From Dugong dugon (Eukaryota; Chordata; Mammalia; Sirenia; Dugongidae), in the NCBI GenBank assembly GCA_030035585.1, contig CM057476.1:3281001-3345000 (forward strand): a stretch of 64,000 bases of DNA, written 5' to 3'. The translations under genes and the position numbers were made by a program. The notes beneath the pieces are model-generated. The model ran no database searches. It was not told the origin of the DNA and saw only the letters and a list, made by a program, of their open reading frames with translations. Positions 43,502 through 55,639 of the stretch are shown piece by piece; position 1 is the stretch's first letter, and every line of letters begins with the position of its first letter.

Positions 43502-43844
43502 TCACAGTGCTGTGTGTATTTTGGCATTTTAGGGAAATTTTTTTTTCTTAACGTGGCCTCTGTTTCCTCTACACATTACTCTCAGAAGCTGTTCCATCTG
43601 AGAGAAAGCCACAGTGCAGGTCCCAGCCCCTGGCCCCCTCCGGCTGGGGGTTCTCAAGGCAGGAGACTGGGGAAGAAAGCTCTAGATGAAATAAGTTAAA
43701 TTAAGGGAAGAAGGTCAGGCCTTGAGAAAGGGCATCCAACCCTGGAGGAAAGAAGGGGAGAGACAAGAGGGATCCAGCCTGGGGGCAGTGAGTGGCCAGA
43801 CCCTGAGAAGACGGCTGAGAGCTGGACCTCCCTTCTCTCTTCTG
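43502..43844. other. unassigned noncoding
   Basis: Nothing was recognised. Confidence 0.5.
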
Positions 43845-44060
43845 GGGTCCCTGGGAAGTGCAAACAGTTAATACGCTCAGTTGCTAACCGAAAGCTTGGA
43901 GGTGTGAATTCACTCAGAGGTGCCTCTGAAGAAAGCCCTGGTAATCTGCTTCTGAAAGGTCACAGCCATGAAGATCCTATGGAGCACAGTTCTACTCTGC
44001 ACGCATCGGGTCACCATGAGTTGGCATCGACTTGATGGCAACAGGTTTTGTTTCTTTCTC
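43845..44060 (+). mobile_element. AfroSINE (B form)
   Basis: GGGGTCCCTGGGAAGTGCAA to GTTGGCATCGACTTGATGGC. Confidence 0.87.
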
Positions 44061-44404
44061 TTTAAGTCCCTCCAACAGCAACTCCTCCTGTTTTCCTGGT
44101 GTCTCCATTTCCAGGGCCCATTCTAAAAACTCTGATCACCCCTCAGGAAGCAGACTGGAGCCCAGACTGGCTCTCAGGAGAGCACAGGGGACAAATCAGC
44201 ACGAGACAGTTCCTTCAGCTTCTCTAGGATCCTGGGAAACAAACGGGAACTGCAACTGCAATGGGATTTCCAGAAAGATTCTGAATAGGAGGATGCATTC
44301 AGAATGCTTTTGAAATGCATACACTTTTAGTCCCAATTTAAAATTCTAATTCAGCTTATGAATTGTAGGGTCTCAAGACGTAAACATTACAGATTACAGA
44401 CATT
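44061..44404. other. unassigned noncoding
   Basis: Nothing was recognised. Confidence 0.5.
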
Positions 44405-44735
44405 TGTTGCTGTCTTCAGCCCAGACTCAGGCGACCCCATGCACAACAGAATGAAACCCTACCCGGTCCTGTACCATCCCCATGACTGGTTGCAGATCAG
44501 ACCGTTGTGACCCACAGGGCTCTTATTGGCTAATTTTTCAGAAGTAGACCACCAGGGCTTTCTTCCTAGTCTGTTTTAGTCTGGAAGCTCCGCTGAAACC
44601 TGTTCAACATCATAGCAACATGTAAGCCTCCACGGATAGACGGGTGGGGGCTGTGCATGAAGTGCATTGGCCAGGAATCGAACCTGAGTCTCCCACAGGA
44701 AGGTGAGCTTTCTACCACTGAACCGCCAGTGTCCC
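44405..44735 (-). mobile_element. tRNA-Gly-headed SINE, nearly full length
   Basis: Minus strand: ACTGGCGGTTCAGTGGTAGA, CTCAGGTTCGATTCCTGGCC (a good B box), then the body and RTE-like end. It is the copy with the clearest B box here. Confidence 0.87.
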
Positions 44736-45639
44736 GATTTCAGATACTTAGGAACCCCAAATTCAAGCAAACCACCAGCAGATCAGGACTTAAAAATCAC
44801 CGCCATGCACAGGAATACAGAGCATTGTTCCTGCAATCATTACCTGCCCCCTCCCGGTTTGCCTGCTCCTTTCCAAAACTCTCCAGGCAGAAAGGGACCA
44901 TGGGCCGCCGCTTATGCACCTGTGAAATCCTCTCCAACAGACAAAGGTTTGTGGTCTGAGGAACTCAAAAACTCTGATGACTTTCAAATGGGCAAAAGCA
45001 CAGGGAACAAAGGGGGCAGGAACCAGGTCAGCAGGGTGCTGGCTGCTCTCTCTTTTCACAGAGCTGGAGTCAATTTTATGTTTAAACGTTTCCCACAACA
45101 GTAAAATGTTTCCCCGAAGCCAGGCTGCCTGGCAACCCAGCTGTGTTGTGGGGAGCTGGGGAAGGGGTGGGGTACAGGCAGGAAATATTATTTCTTCACT
45201 TCTTGCCGAGCAGAAAGAAAATCGGTCCTTTTCTCCGTTCCAGAAGAACGTATTAGAAATGACAAGCTGAGGAAAACGAAAACAAACCCTTCCTTTGGAG
45301 ACATTCAACAGGATAAATGCATTTTAGACAGTGTGGGAAAATGAGTTTCCAGAATTTTCTGAATTCACCCCAAATTTGCAGTCAATACTAACTCAGAAAT
45401 GTTGTCAGATCTGCTCCTAACAAGGAGTCTACCGACAGTCAAGTTGTTCCCAAGGGTTCCTCTTGACCCCGTGGATTTATGCCTCCTGGGAAATGAAGAA
45501 CCCTCAATTACCCAGGTCAAGCTAGGTATCCGGAAAGGGCCTTTGAGGGTTTTTCATATCCTCCGACACTAAAGGTATGAGGGAAAAAAGCCATTCCCTG
45601 AAATTACACTATCAGAGCATACCTCCAGGCTGTGCTGAG
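44736..45639. other. unassigned, repeat-poor
   Basis: About 900 bp with no recognisable repeat. The 172-codon minus-strand frame (44790-45308) has no known domain or splice context. Confidence 0.5.
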
Positions 45640-45808
45640 GAATTAAAAAAAAAAAGCATTGCTGTCAAGTCGATTCTGACTTATAGTGACTCTATAGGAC
45701 AAAGTAGAACTGCCCCATGGAGTTTCCAAGGAGCACCTGCTGGACTCCAGCCGCTGACCTTTTGGTTAGCAGCCATAGCTCTTAACCACTATGCCACCAG
45801 GGTTTCCA
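45640..45808 (-). mobile_element. AfroSINE (A form)
   Basis: GCATTGCTGTCAAGTCGATT to CACTATGCCACCAGGGTTTC. Confidence 0.88.
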
Positions 45809-46280
45809 TGATGAGCAGTTAGAGGAGTAGATCTGAGCAAGCCAGTCCAGAATCACCCCAAGTAGAGGACTTTATATTCCTCGCGAACCAGACTTCCCAC
45901 GTGTGGCTTTGTCTTCCAACCACAGGGAGCATCTGCTAATGTGATGGGGGCAGAGCAAATCTAAAGAGCCTAGAGTGTCAGGGTTGGAAGTCCCTGAAAC
46001 ACATCAGGTAGTCCATCCTCTCTGTACTGGGTTGAGTAGTTTCTCTCCAAAAATACATCTCCACCAGGAAGCTGTGAATGTGATCTTATTTGGAAACAGT
46101 GTCTTTGCAGATGTAATTAGCTAAGGATCTTAGGTAGGCCCTAAATCCAATGACTGATGTCCTTATAAGAAAAAGGAGGGAGAGGTTTGAGACACAGAGA
46201 GACAGACACCAAGAGCACGGCCAGGTGAGAACGCAGGTGGTGCAGCCACAAGCCAAGGAAAGCCAGGAGCCACTTAACAA

Positions 46281-46445
46281 AAAAAAAACCCAAACCCGTT
46301 GCCGTCGAGTCAATTCCGACTCATAGCAACCCTACAGAACAGAGTAGAACTGCCCCATAGGGTTTACAAGGAGCGGCTGGTGGATTTGAACTGCCAAACT
46401 TTTGGTTAGCAGATGTAGCTCTTAACCACTGCACCACCAGGAGCC
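46281..46445 (-). mobile_element. AfroSINE (A form) inside an LTR
   Basis: AAACCCGTTGCCGTCGAGTC to CCACTGCACCACCAGGAGCC. Close to consensus, so probably a young copy. Confidence 0.9.
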
Positions 46446-46546
46446 ACTAGAAGCCGGGAAAGGCAAGAAAAGACTCTCCCCTAGAGACTTCAAAGGGAGC
46501 ATCACCCTGGTGACACCTTGACTTTGGACTTTCAACCTCCGGAATA

Positions 46547-46745
46547 AGGAGTCCTGGTGGCTCAATGGTTTGTGCGCGGGTGCTAACAGAAAGGTCGGTG
46601 GTTCGAACCCACCCAGGGGCTCCAGAGATAAGACCTGGTGATCTGCTCCTGTAAAGATTACAGCCTAGACAACCCTATGGAACAGGTCTACTCTATCCAG
46701 TAGGGTCCCTGGGAGTTGGAATCGACTCGATGTCACCCAACACCA
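46547..46745 (+). mobile_element. AfroSINE (A form) inside an LTR
   Basis: GGAGTCCTGGTGGCTCAATG to GTTGGAATCGACTCGATGTC. It is inverted relative to the SINE at 46281. Confidence 0.87.
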
Positions 46746-46835
46746 GCCTCCAGAACTGTGAAAGAACCGATTTCTGGTGTTTTAAGCCACCGAGTGTGTG
46801 GCACTTTGTTATAGAAGCCCTGAGGCTCTAATTCA

Positions 46836-47641
46836 CCCTTCCTCCACTTTGAGCCTTGACTTGGATGCAGCCTACAGACATAACCGAGTCACAGAGATGT
46901 CTGGAAAGCGATTCTGTTGTCCACGCTTAAAAATTGAAAGATGGTGCTTAGAAATCCCCAGGCCCAGCTTCTTTCAAAACCAGTGGCTCTGGTAGAAATG
47001 GACTTGGATTCCAGCTTGGAAACAACTGTGTGGGGTTGAGATGCGGTGGGTCCCTTTATTAAAGGCATGTGAGCCCCTATCCACCGAGGTCCCCGGCAGC
47101 GGTGGCGCCATGATTTCCACGCGGAGAGGGGGCACAAAACTTGCCAGTGTGTGGAAATGGGGTGTTCGTTTGACAACTGTGTTTACGTAACTAATATACT
47201 GTTCTCATTAGATTACGTATTGATCTGGGTAGTCTGGGGCTGGCTAATGGCAATTATGGGGGGAGGCTGAGGTCCTCTTAAGTGCCCTCTTAGCACTGCC
47301 TCTGTGCCCCCTCCCCAGCCAGTTTTACTCATCAATATCCCTTGCAGACGATACAGGTATTTGAGTTGGTCCCTTGCAGCCTGTGCATCTGATTAAAGCT
47401 GCTGGCCTCTACTCTGGCCACCCTCATTAATCGGGGATGAAGTGGCTTCTGAATGGGATACGGTACGAGGAAAGCAGAACAGAAAGATATTTTAGTAGCA
47501 GAGTATAAAAGTGACACCATGACAAAGCTTCTAAGAACATTGTAAAGTGTGGGCAGGGTGGTTAAACATTTAATCATTTGATGGAAAAAGCCCTTATAGA
47601 CTAGATTTTTTAAAAAACTTGTTCAATGTTTGCTGTGTGGC
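46836..47641. other. unassigned, repeat-poor
   Basis: About 800 bp without recognisable repeats; a possible place for conserved noncoding sequence. Confidence 0.5.
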
Positions 47642-47892
47642 TAGTTTAGAGGTGGAGTCCCTGGTGGTACAAATAGTTATGCACTGGGCTGCTAACTGAA
47701 AGGTTGGAGGTTCGAGTCCACCCAGAGGTGCCCTTGGAAGAAAGGCCTGGTGATCTAATTCTGAAAAATCAGCCACTGAAGCCTCTGTGGAGCACAGTTC
47801 TACTCTGACATACATGGGGTCGCCGTAAGTTGAAGCTGATTCATCGGCAATGTTTTTTTTTCTTTTTTCTTTTTTTTTTTTAGTTTAGAGGT
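47642..47892 (+). mobile_element. AfroSINE (B form) with 12-bp TSD
   Basis: Flanked by TAGTTTAGAGGT at 47642-47653 and 47881-47892. The element runs GGAGTCCCTGGTGGTACAAA to TGAAGCTGATTCATCGGCAA with a T-rich tail. Confidence 0.92.
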
Positions 47893-47926
47893 CTTAAGGA
47901 AGGCTGAGGTAATTTAACCTTTCTTT

Positions 47927-48095
47927 TGCACCCTGGTGGTGTAGTGGTTAAGTGCTACAGCTGCTAACCAAAAGGTCAGAAGTTTGAATCCATCAGGAGC
48001 TCCTTGGAAACTCTGTGGGGCAGTTCTACTCTGTCCTATAGGGTCGCTATGGGTCGGAATCGACTCGACAGCAACGGGTTTGGTTTGGTTTTTAT
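47927..48095 (+). mobile_element. AfroSINE (A form), directly before RTE
   Basis: CACCCTGGTGGTGTAGTGGT to GTCGGAATCGACTCGACAGC and GGTTTGGTTTGG. The RTE begins a few bases later. Confidence 0.88.
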
Positions 48096-50055
48096 GCCAG
48101 ACATCAAGGACATCATACATGAAGAAAGCAAGGGGTCATTAAAAAGACAGGAAAGAAAGAAAAGGCCAAAATGGATGTCAGAAGAGACTCTGAAACTTGC
48201 TCTTGAACGTCGAGTCGCTAAAGCAAAAGGAAGAAATGATGAAGTAAAAGAACTGAGCAGAAGATTTCAAAGGGCAGCTCGAGAACACAAAGTACTATAA
48301 TGACATGTGCAAAGCGCTGGAGATAGAAAACCAAACGGGAAGAACATGCTCGGCATTTCTCAAGCTGAAACAACTAAAGAAAAAATTCAAGCCTTGAGTT
48401 GCAATACTGAAGGATTCTATGGAGAAAATATTAAACGACACAGGCAACATCAAAAGAAGATGGAAGGAATACACAGAGTCATTACACCAAAAAGAATTGT
48501 CAACGCTCAACCATTTCAGGAGGCAGCATATGATCAGGAACCGATGGTATTGAAGGAAGACGTCCAAGCTGTACTGAAGGCGTTGGCAAAACACAAGGCT
48601 CCAGGAACTGACGGAATATCAATTGAGATGTTTCAACAAACGGATGCAGTGCTGGAAGTGCTCACTCGTCTATGCCAAGAAATTTGGAAGACAGCTACCT
48701 GGCCAACCTACTGGAAGAGATCCATATTTATGCCTACTTGAACAAAGGTGATCCGACCGAATGCAGAAATTATCGAACAACATCATTAATATCACACACA
48801 AGTAAAATTTTGCTGAAGATTATTCAAAAGCGGCTACAGCAGTATATTGACAGGGAACTGCTAGAAATTCAAGCCGGATTCAGAAGAGGACATGAAACCA
48901 GGGATATCATTGCTGATGTCAGATGGATCCTGGCTGAAAGCAGAGAATATCAGAAAGATGTTTACCTGTGTTTTATTGACTATCCTAAGGCATTTGACTA
49001 TGCGGATCATAACAAATTATGGATAACATTGTGAAGAATAGGAATACCAGAACACTTGATTGTGCTAAGTGAACATAGATCAAGAGGCAGTTGTTCGGAC
49101 ACAACAAGGGGATACTGCGTGGTTTAAAGTCAGGAAAGGTGTGCGCCAGGGTTGCATCCTTTCACCATACCTATTCAATCTGTATGCTGAGCAAATAATC
49201 CAAGAAGCTGGAATATATGAAGAAGAACGTGGCATCAGGATTGGAGGAAGACTCATTAACAACCTGTGTTATGCAGATGACACAACCTTGCTTGCTGAAA
49301 GTGAAGAAGACTTGAAGCACTTACTCATGAAGATCACAGACCACAGCCTTCAGTATGGATTACACCTCAACATAAAGGAAACAAAAATCCTCACAACTGG
49401 ACCAATAAGCAGCATCATGATAAACGGAGAAAAGATTAAAGTTGTCAAGGATTTCATTTTATATGGATTCACAATCAACGCTCACGGAAGCAGCAGTCAG
49501 GAAATCAAAAGACGCATTGCATGGGGCAAATCTGCTGCAAAAGACCTCTTTAAAGTGTTGAAAAGCAAAGATGTCAGCTTGAAGACTAAGGTGCACCTGA
49601 CCCAAGCCATCGTATTTCCAGTTGCATCATATGCATGGGAAAGCTGGACAATGAATAAGGAAGACTGAAGAAGAACTGACGCCTTCGAATTGTGGTTTTG
49701 GGGAAGAATACTGAATATACTGGGGACTGCCAAAAGCATGAACAAATCTGCCTTGGAAGGAGTACAAACAGAATGCTCCTTAGAAGCAAGAACGGCGAGA
49801 CTATGTCTTACGTACTTTGGTCATGTTGTCAGGAGGGATCAGACCCTGGAGAAGGACGTCATGCTTGGTAAAGTAGAGGGTCAGTGAGAAAGGGGAAGAC
49901 CCTCGATGAGATGGACTGACACAGTGGCTGCCACAGTGGGCTCAAGCATAACAACGATTGTGAGGATGGCGCAGGACTGGGTGGTGTTTCCTTCTGTGGT
50001 GCATAGGGTCGCATGGGTTGGAACTGACTCCACAACTCCTAACAATAACAGCATG
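48096..50055 (+). mobile_element. RTE (BovB-like) LINE, 5' truncated, with RT motifs
   Basis: A 2-kb fragment of an RTE non-LTR retrotransposon. Translated segments in order: MPDIKDIIHEESKGSLKRQE (pre-RT linker); NKGDPTECRNYRTTSLISHT; IQAGFRRGHETRDIIADVRW; FIDYPKAFDYADHNKL (motif A region); GVRQGCILSPYLFNLYAEQI (motif B); NNLCYADDTTLLAESEEDLK (motif C with YADD). A thumb/connection region follows. The 3' end is CGATGAGATGGACTGACACA to GGTTGGAACTGACTCCACAA and AACAATAACAGC. The endonuclease half is missing and there are frame breaks near 48300, 48725, 49035 and 49670, so it is inactive. Its 3' end explains the shared tail of both SINE families here. Confidence 0.93.
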
Positions 50056-50079
50056 CTAGACACCACTCCCTGAGTTTTT

Positions 50080-50545
50080 TTTTTTTTTCCCAAGTTTCAT
50101 TTTTTTAAATGTACAATTCCTCGTGTTTAGTATAGTTGCAGGTTCTCCAATCATCACCACTATCTAATTCCAGAACATTTTCGTCACTCCAAAAAGAACC
50201 CCTACGTCCATCTGGGGTCACTCGTCACCCCATACGCACTCTCCCAGCCCCTGACAGCCTCCAGTCTACTCTCTGTGTCTGTCTGGATTTGCCTGTTCTG
50301 GACGTTTCCTATATGCAAAATCGTGTGGCTCTCTGTGTGTGGCTTATTCCCTCGGTACCATGGTTTAAGGCTCACTCACGCTGCAGCAGGCGACAAGGCT
50401 TCACTTCTTTTAGGATCGAATACTATACCATTGTATGGATAGCCCACATTCTGTGTATCCTTCCGGCAGTTGATGGACACTCGGTTGTTCCCACCTTCTG
50501 GCTATGGTGAACTGTGCGGCTGTGAACTTGGCGTGCAAGGAGATT
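50080..50545 (-). mobile_element. L1M 3' region, inverted
   Basis: Begins with a T-run (50074-50089). It shows ACTATACCATTGTATGGATA, GCAGTTGATGGACACTCGGT and CTATGGTGAACTGTGCGGCT, the reversed and diverged L1M end. Confidence 0.75.
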
Positions 50546-51689
50546 CCATTGTGTGGGCCCATGACTGGTTTCCATCTGTTGGGAGTCGCCTGCTCCCTGA
50601 ATCCGCAGCCCCCCACCAAGGGGCACCTATGACTCTGCCTTCTGTGTCGGGCTGGCTGGGAACTTGGTGTTTCTGTAAGGACTGACCTCACAGAACCCCC
50701 TTAGCGGAGCTGCCAGCCAGCCTTTGAACTCTGCTGAATTCCTTGTCATACACTCAGGTTCTAGAAGTTAATCCACCTCAACACTTCACCCTGTTTGGAA
50801 AAAACATTACTTCTCTCAGAACGCCTGTAGCGTTGCGGACAAAGTCACTTCAGCGCATCTCTCTAAGGTCTTTCCTGCCCACACCCACCCTTCATCCTTT
50901 TTATGTATTTATATGGGAGCGTGCTGGGGACATCCCAAAGCTGTTAAGCGCGCTCGGCATTGTGTTGAATTGGCTGGGGAACAGACAGTAATGACCAGGT
51001 AGGCACCCACCAGTCAGACCAGGACAAAGCCAATGACGCGAAGAGTCCCACGTGTGACAGCTGACAAAGAATGGGAAGGCTGCCTTCCATGCGCTCCCTG
51101 AGATAACCTCCTGCCTCTTACTCTGCGATCCTGCCCCACAGTGCAAGGGCTGTTAAAGATGGGATACTGGGCAGAGCACAGTCTCTCTCCGGCCCCTCCT
51201 CTACTCTTCGGGAGGGACTACCTCCTTACTTCACAGGGTTCTAATGGAAAGAAAATCATTTCTTAGGACATATGTCCCAAAGGCTCCATTCTCAGAGCCA
51301 GCACGCGAAACGTCCCCAGTAAAGGCAACGCAGCAATGGAAATCGGTGTTACATTGTCAGTTATTCTTGAGGAACATCACAAGGCCCAGAAGAACGAGCA
51401 GAAGAGGCAAGAGAGAGTGACTTATATTTTTGCTTCTGTGGAATGGTCCCTTGTATTGAGGTGTCAGCCAGCTTCTGTTGAGAGAAGGTTGGTGGCTGGG
51501 CCCGGGCTGCCAGGACTTGGGGTAGCTACTTAAAGTCGACAGAAATCCAGAGACTCGTGGAATCAGTGGCCTGCAATGCCAAATACCTTGTCTTCTCTCT
51601 TCCTCAACTATCTTGCAAATATTTGGGATCCTTCGATATTTGATTGATTCTATTAAACTGGACACTTGGCTCTTGGGAGGGGGGCAAGT
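50546..51689. other. unassigned noncoding
   Basis: No repeat or exon was recognised. Confidence 0.5.
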
Positions 51690-51790
51690 GGGTTAAGGGG
51701 CACACAGGAAATCGGTATTATTTTTGCAACTTCTTGTGAGTCTACAATTATTTCAAAATAAAAATGTTTAATAATAGTAATTTTTAAAAA
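51690..51790 (+). mobile_element. short L1/LINE 3' tail
   Basis: GAGTCTACAATTATTTCAAA then AATAAAAATGTTTAATAATA resembles a common L1M 3' end. Confidence 0.5.
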
Positions 51791-51799
51791 CTGCATTCT

Positions 51800-51900
51800 A
51801 CCATGTGGGAGGGATAAAAGGGACAAGAGGTAAAGCGAGAAAGAGGAGACAGAAGGGGAGAGAAAGGGAGAGAGACAGGCAGACAGACAGACAGACTGGC
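51800..51900 (+). repeat. GA-rich low-complexity tract
   Basis: GAGA-type purine-rich sequence ending in GACAGACAGACAGACAGACT. Confidence 0.8.
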
Positions 51901-52375
51901 TCCACACAGAGCAAAACTGCATTCGACAAACTGTTGCCAAAAGATCACCTTGAAATGTAAATCAAGCTCAGGCTGCGAATGTCTACAGTCTAACACCCCC
52001 TGTTGTAACAGTGAAATCCCATTGCAAGGATGAGAATGGACCCCGTGGAGACTGGCCTTCAGATAACTCGTCCTTCCCCTGTTACCCGAATCGCCCATGC
52101 CTGCAACACCAGGACTTTCATTTGCACGTCTTTGAGGGACTCTTTTGTTCGGAGTTTCTAATGAGCAACTGCTTTGCCGCCCTAAGGAAACTGGCTTCAA
52201 ATACAAAGTCGAGGTGAGGACTAGACGCCCGCCAGGTGCGGACGAGCAATGATGAGTGTGCTCTGCCGGGACTTCGGTCTGTGATTGCAAAGACATGTAA
52301 AGGACCAGGAGGGAGGAAACACAGTTTCCGCCCTCACCGCACTAAACAACGCCGCCTCAGCTTCCAATGGGGCGG
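51901..52375. other. unassigned noncoding
   Basis: Nothing was recognised. Confidence 0.5.
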
Positions 52376-52440
52376 TTCTACTCTGTAACATATGGATGGG
52401 GTCACCGTGAGTCGGAACTGACACAATGGCAACAGGCAGG
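52376..52440 (+). mobile_element. AfroSINE 3' fragment
   Basis: TTCTACTCTGTAACATATGG to GTCGGAACTGACACAATGGC. Confidence 0.75.
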
Positions 52441-52442
52441 GG

Positions 52443-52996
52443 TCTTAGTTTCCCGGGGCTGCCACTATAAAGTAGTGGCTTTGAAGAACAGAAAGTTATT
52501 GTTCCATAGTTCCGGAGGCTGAAATCAGGGTATCAGCCGCGTGGATTTCTTCTGAGCGCTTTGAAAGAGAAGGTCTTCCATGCCTTCCCCCAGTTTCTGG
52601 TGGCGGCTGGCAACCTTGGTGTTCCTTTGCGGCTCTGTTGTTACATGAAGTCTGTCTTCCCGCTGTGTGCTCCTTCACTTTATAAGAGACTATTCAGAAG
52701 GAATTAGGCCTAAGACCTACCCTACTCCAGTATAAAATGGTTTGACCCAACTGAGGAGCCCTGGTGGTGCAGTGGTGAAGAGCTCAGCTGCTAACCAAAA
52801 GGTTGGCATTTGGAATCCACCAGCCAATCCTTGGAAACCCTATAAGGCAGTTCTACTCCGTCCTATAGGGTCACTATGAATCCCATTGATAACAAAAGAA
52901 AAACCCAATTTGCCCAAACAAGGTTACGTTCACAGGTACAGGGAGTAGGACTTCAACATATCCTTTTGGGGGACACAATTCAGTCCACAATAAACA
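52443..52996 (-). mobile_element. MaLR-like LTR (minus) with a SINE inside
   Basis: GTCTTAGTTTCCCGGGGCTG to GGGACACAATTCAGTCCACA are the reversed LTR ends. An AfroSINE interrupts it at 52753. Confidence 0.8.
52753..52882 (+). mobile_element. AfroSINE (A form), 3' truncated
   Basis: GGAGCCCTGGTGGTGCAGTG to TATAGGGTCACTATGAATC. Confidence 0.85.
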
Positions 52997-53054
52997 CTCT
53001 TTAATGTGACAAAGTCTTACAACGGTGCTATCATTATCCTCTGTGCTCAAAAAC

Positions 53055-53276
53055 CGTCCCTGGATGGTGGTAAGAGTTCACGTGCTTGACAGCTGACAGA
53101 AAGGTGGGAGGTTCAAGTCCACCCAGAGGCACCTCAGAAGAAAGGCCTGGAGATCGACTTCTGAAAAATAAGCCATTGAAAATCCCATGGAGCACAGTTT
53201 TACTCCCACACACAGGGGCACCAGGAGTCCAAGTTGACTTTATGACAACTGGTTTGTTTTTGGTTTTTGGGGGGGG
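53055..53276 (+). mobile_element. AfroSINE (B form) joined to a MIR
   Basis: CGTCCCTGGATGGTGGTAAG to GTTGACTTTATGACAACTGG and TTTGTTTTTGGTTTTTGG. The following MIR junction is the same as at 27286. Confidence 0.86.
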
Positions 53277-53468
53277 TATGTGCCAGACACTGTTCTGAGC
53301 ACCTAACAAATATTAGCTCACTGCACCCTTGCAATGACCCTGTGGAGTAGAGACTGTTGGTATCCCTGTTTTACAGAGGAGGAAATTGATGCCCAGGGAG
53401 ATTAAGTAAGTTACCTAAAGTCACATAGCCTGTAGGTGAACGAGACAAGATCAGAATTCAGGCCAGCT
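53277..53468 (-). mobile_element. MIR SINE
   Basis: GTGCCAGACACTGTTCTGAG, CCCTGTTTTACAGAGGAGGA, GTAAGTTACCTAAAGTCACA and CAGAATTCAG are the reversed MIR core. Confidence 0.85.
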
Positions 53469-53649
53469 TGTTCCAGGATCTGTGTCCCGACCTCCATGCC
53501 GATCTTTGCGATGAAGAATGAAGAAAAGAGCTTCTCACATCCGTGAGCCATGTCTGAGCATCTCCTCTTTCCAGGGAGCAGCTGGAAGGTCCAGCTCCCT
53601 AGACCTAGTGACCCAGGTGGCCAGGCTCACATTCGTCCCTGGTGAGACT

Positions 53650-53826
53650 TGTTGTTGCTGTGTGCCGTGGAGTTGATTCCAACTCATGGTGACTCTGTGA
53701 CGGAGCAGAACTGCCCTAAGTTTTCCTAGGCTGTAGGTCTCTCATGGAGCCACTGGGCAGTTTTGAACCACCAACCTTTAGGTCAGTAGCCGAGTGCTTA
53801 ACGTGATGCCACCAGGTCTCCTTCCT
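53650..53826 (-). mobile_element. AfroSINE (A form)
   Basis: GTTGTTGCTGTGTGCCGTGG to CGTGATGCCACCAGGTCTCC. Confidence 0.86.
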
Positions 53827-54927
53827 GGTAAAGGCAGAGCCTGCATTTCCTGAAGCGGACAGCTAAGTACAAATGGGGAGATACTAATGATTCCAAAATC
53901 TTGGTACTTGTCAGCAATGCCACCATTCCCCTGTCTTTTTATGTCTCCATTTCAAAGCCACAGCCAGGTGGGTAATAGACTGTAAGTTGTCGTAAATAAA
54001 TGTTAATGGGGTAAATAAATTGGAAAATGTTACAACTGAATGACTTGGAACTAAGAGAGCTGAGAGACTTATTGAGAAATAAACTCAAGTCTCCCAGATC
54101 AGTGTCCTTCCCCTTCCAAGGTGGAAGGAAACAAACCCAGATCTTTCACCTAAATATTTACTACCCTGTGCCAGCACTTATACGGTTATAACGCTCCCAC
54201 TATCCCATCACCGTTCAGACAGGAAGCTCTGTCCCTCCCTCCCCACCGCTGGGCCAGCCAGTACCTCCCAACTACTGGATGTTTACCGTGCAAAAGTGGT
54301 GGGCAACTATTGGAAGGTGAAATGTTAAATCTTTTAAAAGATGTAGCATTTTATGAGGCTCCTGCAAGCGATGTTGCATCCGATTCAGTTCAAGGACACT
54401 GAAAAATGAGGACCTGGCAAAATCTGTCCACTTAAAACTGAAAAAGTAATTTATAAGGATGATAGCCTGACAGACACCTCAGAAGAGAATTATTTTTATA
54501 CCCAAGGATTAAAAAACACCTTGGAGAACCTATTGAAGCCTCTGAACACGTTTTGTAAAAAAAAAAAAAAAAAAAAAAATACCATCATGATAATCATACT
54601 GCAAAACTATAAAAAATATGGTATAACAGCCTATTATTCTTTTTTGCAAATATTTTTCCCAGCAACTTGTTCTATGTGAAATTCATTTTTGATTCTAAAA
54701 CAACCACAGCACAGAAGCAATTATGACCTAAGTGGGCCTTTAGTAGAAAAACTTATTTTTATAATGTTTAGCTTCTCTTTCTAAAACAAATCTCTAATCT
54801 TTTTTGTTATTATAAAATTCTGGTCCACATTTAAAGAGCATTTCCTTTAAGTGGATTTTCCTCCAGTATTATTTATCCTCAGAGAACAGGTGATCCTGTA
54901 TCAAATATTAGAATCATTATACAGACT
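53827..54927. other. unassigned, AT-rich
   Basis: About 1.1 kb; a poly-A run of about 23 lies at 54557-54579. No other repeat was recognised. Confidence 0.5.
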
Positions 54928-55115
54928 CGTCTGCAAACAGTGAACGTGTTCGGCTACTAACCAAAAGGTGGGAGGTTCCAGTCCACCCAGAGGTGCCTCG
55001 GAAGAAAGGCGTGGTGATCTACTTTTGAAAAATTAGCCCCTGAAAACCCTATAGAGTTTAGTTCTATTCTGACACACGCACAGGGTTGCCATGAATCAGA
55101 TGGCAATTGGTTTTA
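54928..55115 (+). mobile_element. AfroSINE (B form), head-truncated
   Basis: CAGTGAACGTGTTCGGCTAC to ATGAATCAGATGGCAATTGG. Confidence 0.82.
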
Positions 55116-55639
55116 TATCGAGTGGTAGAGCAGTCTTATTGAAACGTTGTCACTGCTGCTGAACCAGTGGTGGTGATGGTGGATTGTTTTGTTGTTGTTT
55201 TAATTTAGTTTTTTATATATTTTTTTAAAAAAAATAAGAGGTGGAATACGCCTGCTGAATAATCGTCTGTTGGGCAGGTTCCTTTAATCATTGACAAGCA
55301 GCTCTCAGGAACTGAGGTTTATCCCGGCCACTCACTGACAACATGTGACCCACCAAATAAATGAACGGACGATATGCATATATACCCAGAGTGAGATACC
55401 ATACGCCTATGTCTTTTCTTGGGCCCCCTGAGCATATGCTTCCAGCCATGCTCTCAGTTGTCTTGCTGTCTACCAAAGAGCAGAAGGCAAAAGAAAAACC
55501 AAGTCCCTCTCCACATCTGATAACTAAAGGTCAAAAGAAGGTGATTGATTTAGTTCAGTCCCTCTTCTCTTAGAATACAATTTCTGCACCCCCACCCCCA
55601 ACCTCCATAAAACACAGGGTAAGAGGGACAAAGAAAATG
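55116..55639. other. unassigned noncoding
   Basis: T-rich near 55200-55235. Nothing else was recognised. Confidence 0.5.

Larger units (their letters stand above)
46022..46835 (+). mobile_element. MLT1/MaLR-like LTR carrying two SINEs
   Basis: TGTGATCTTATTTGGAAACA, GCAGATGTAATTAGCTAAGG, CTGATGTCCTTATAAGAAAA, GCCAAGGAAAGCCAGGAGCC, TGACACCTTGACTTTGGACT and GTTTTAAGCCACCGAGTGTG appear in the standard order. SINEs interrupt it at 46281-46445 and 46547-46745. Confidence 0.85.

Noticed and set aside
44790-45308. 172-codon minus-strand ORF
   Set aside because: No recognisable domain, no good exon signals and no conservation evidence. A chance frame in a 64-kb window is plausible.
48304-49668. Active reverse transcriptase gene
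   Set aside because: The YADD motif is intact, but the endonuclease half is missing and at least three frame breaks separate the RT segments.
51784-52296. 170-codon minus-strand ORF
   Set aside because: The C-terminal part is the GA-rich tract read in reverse (LSACLSPFLSPS). No known domain.
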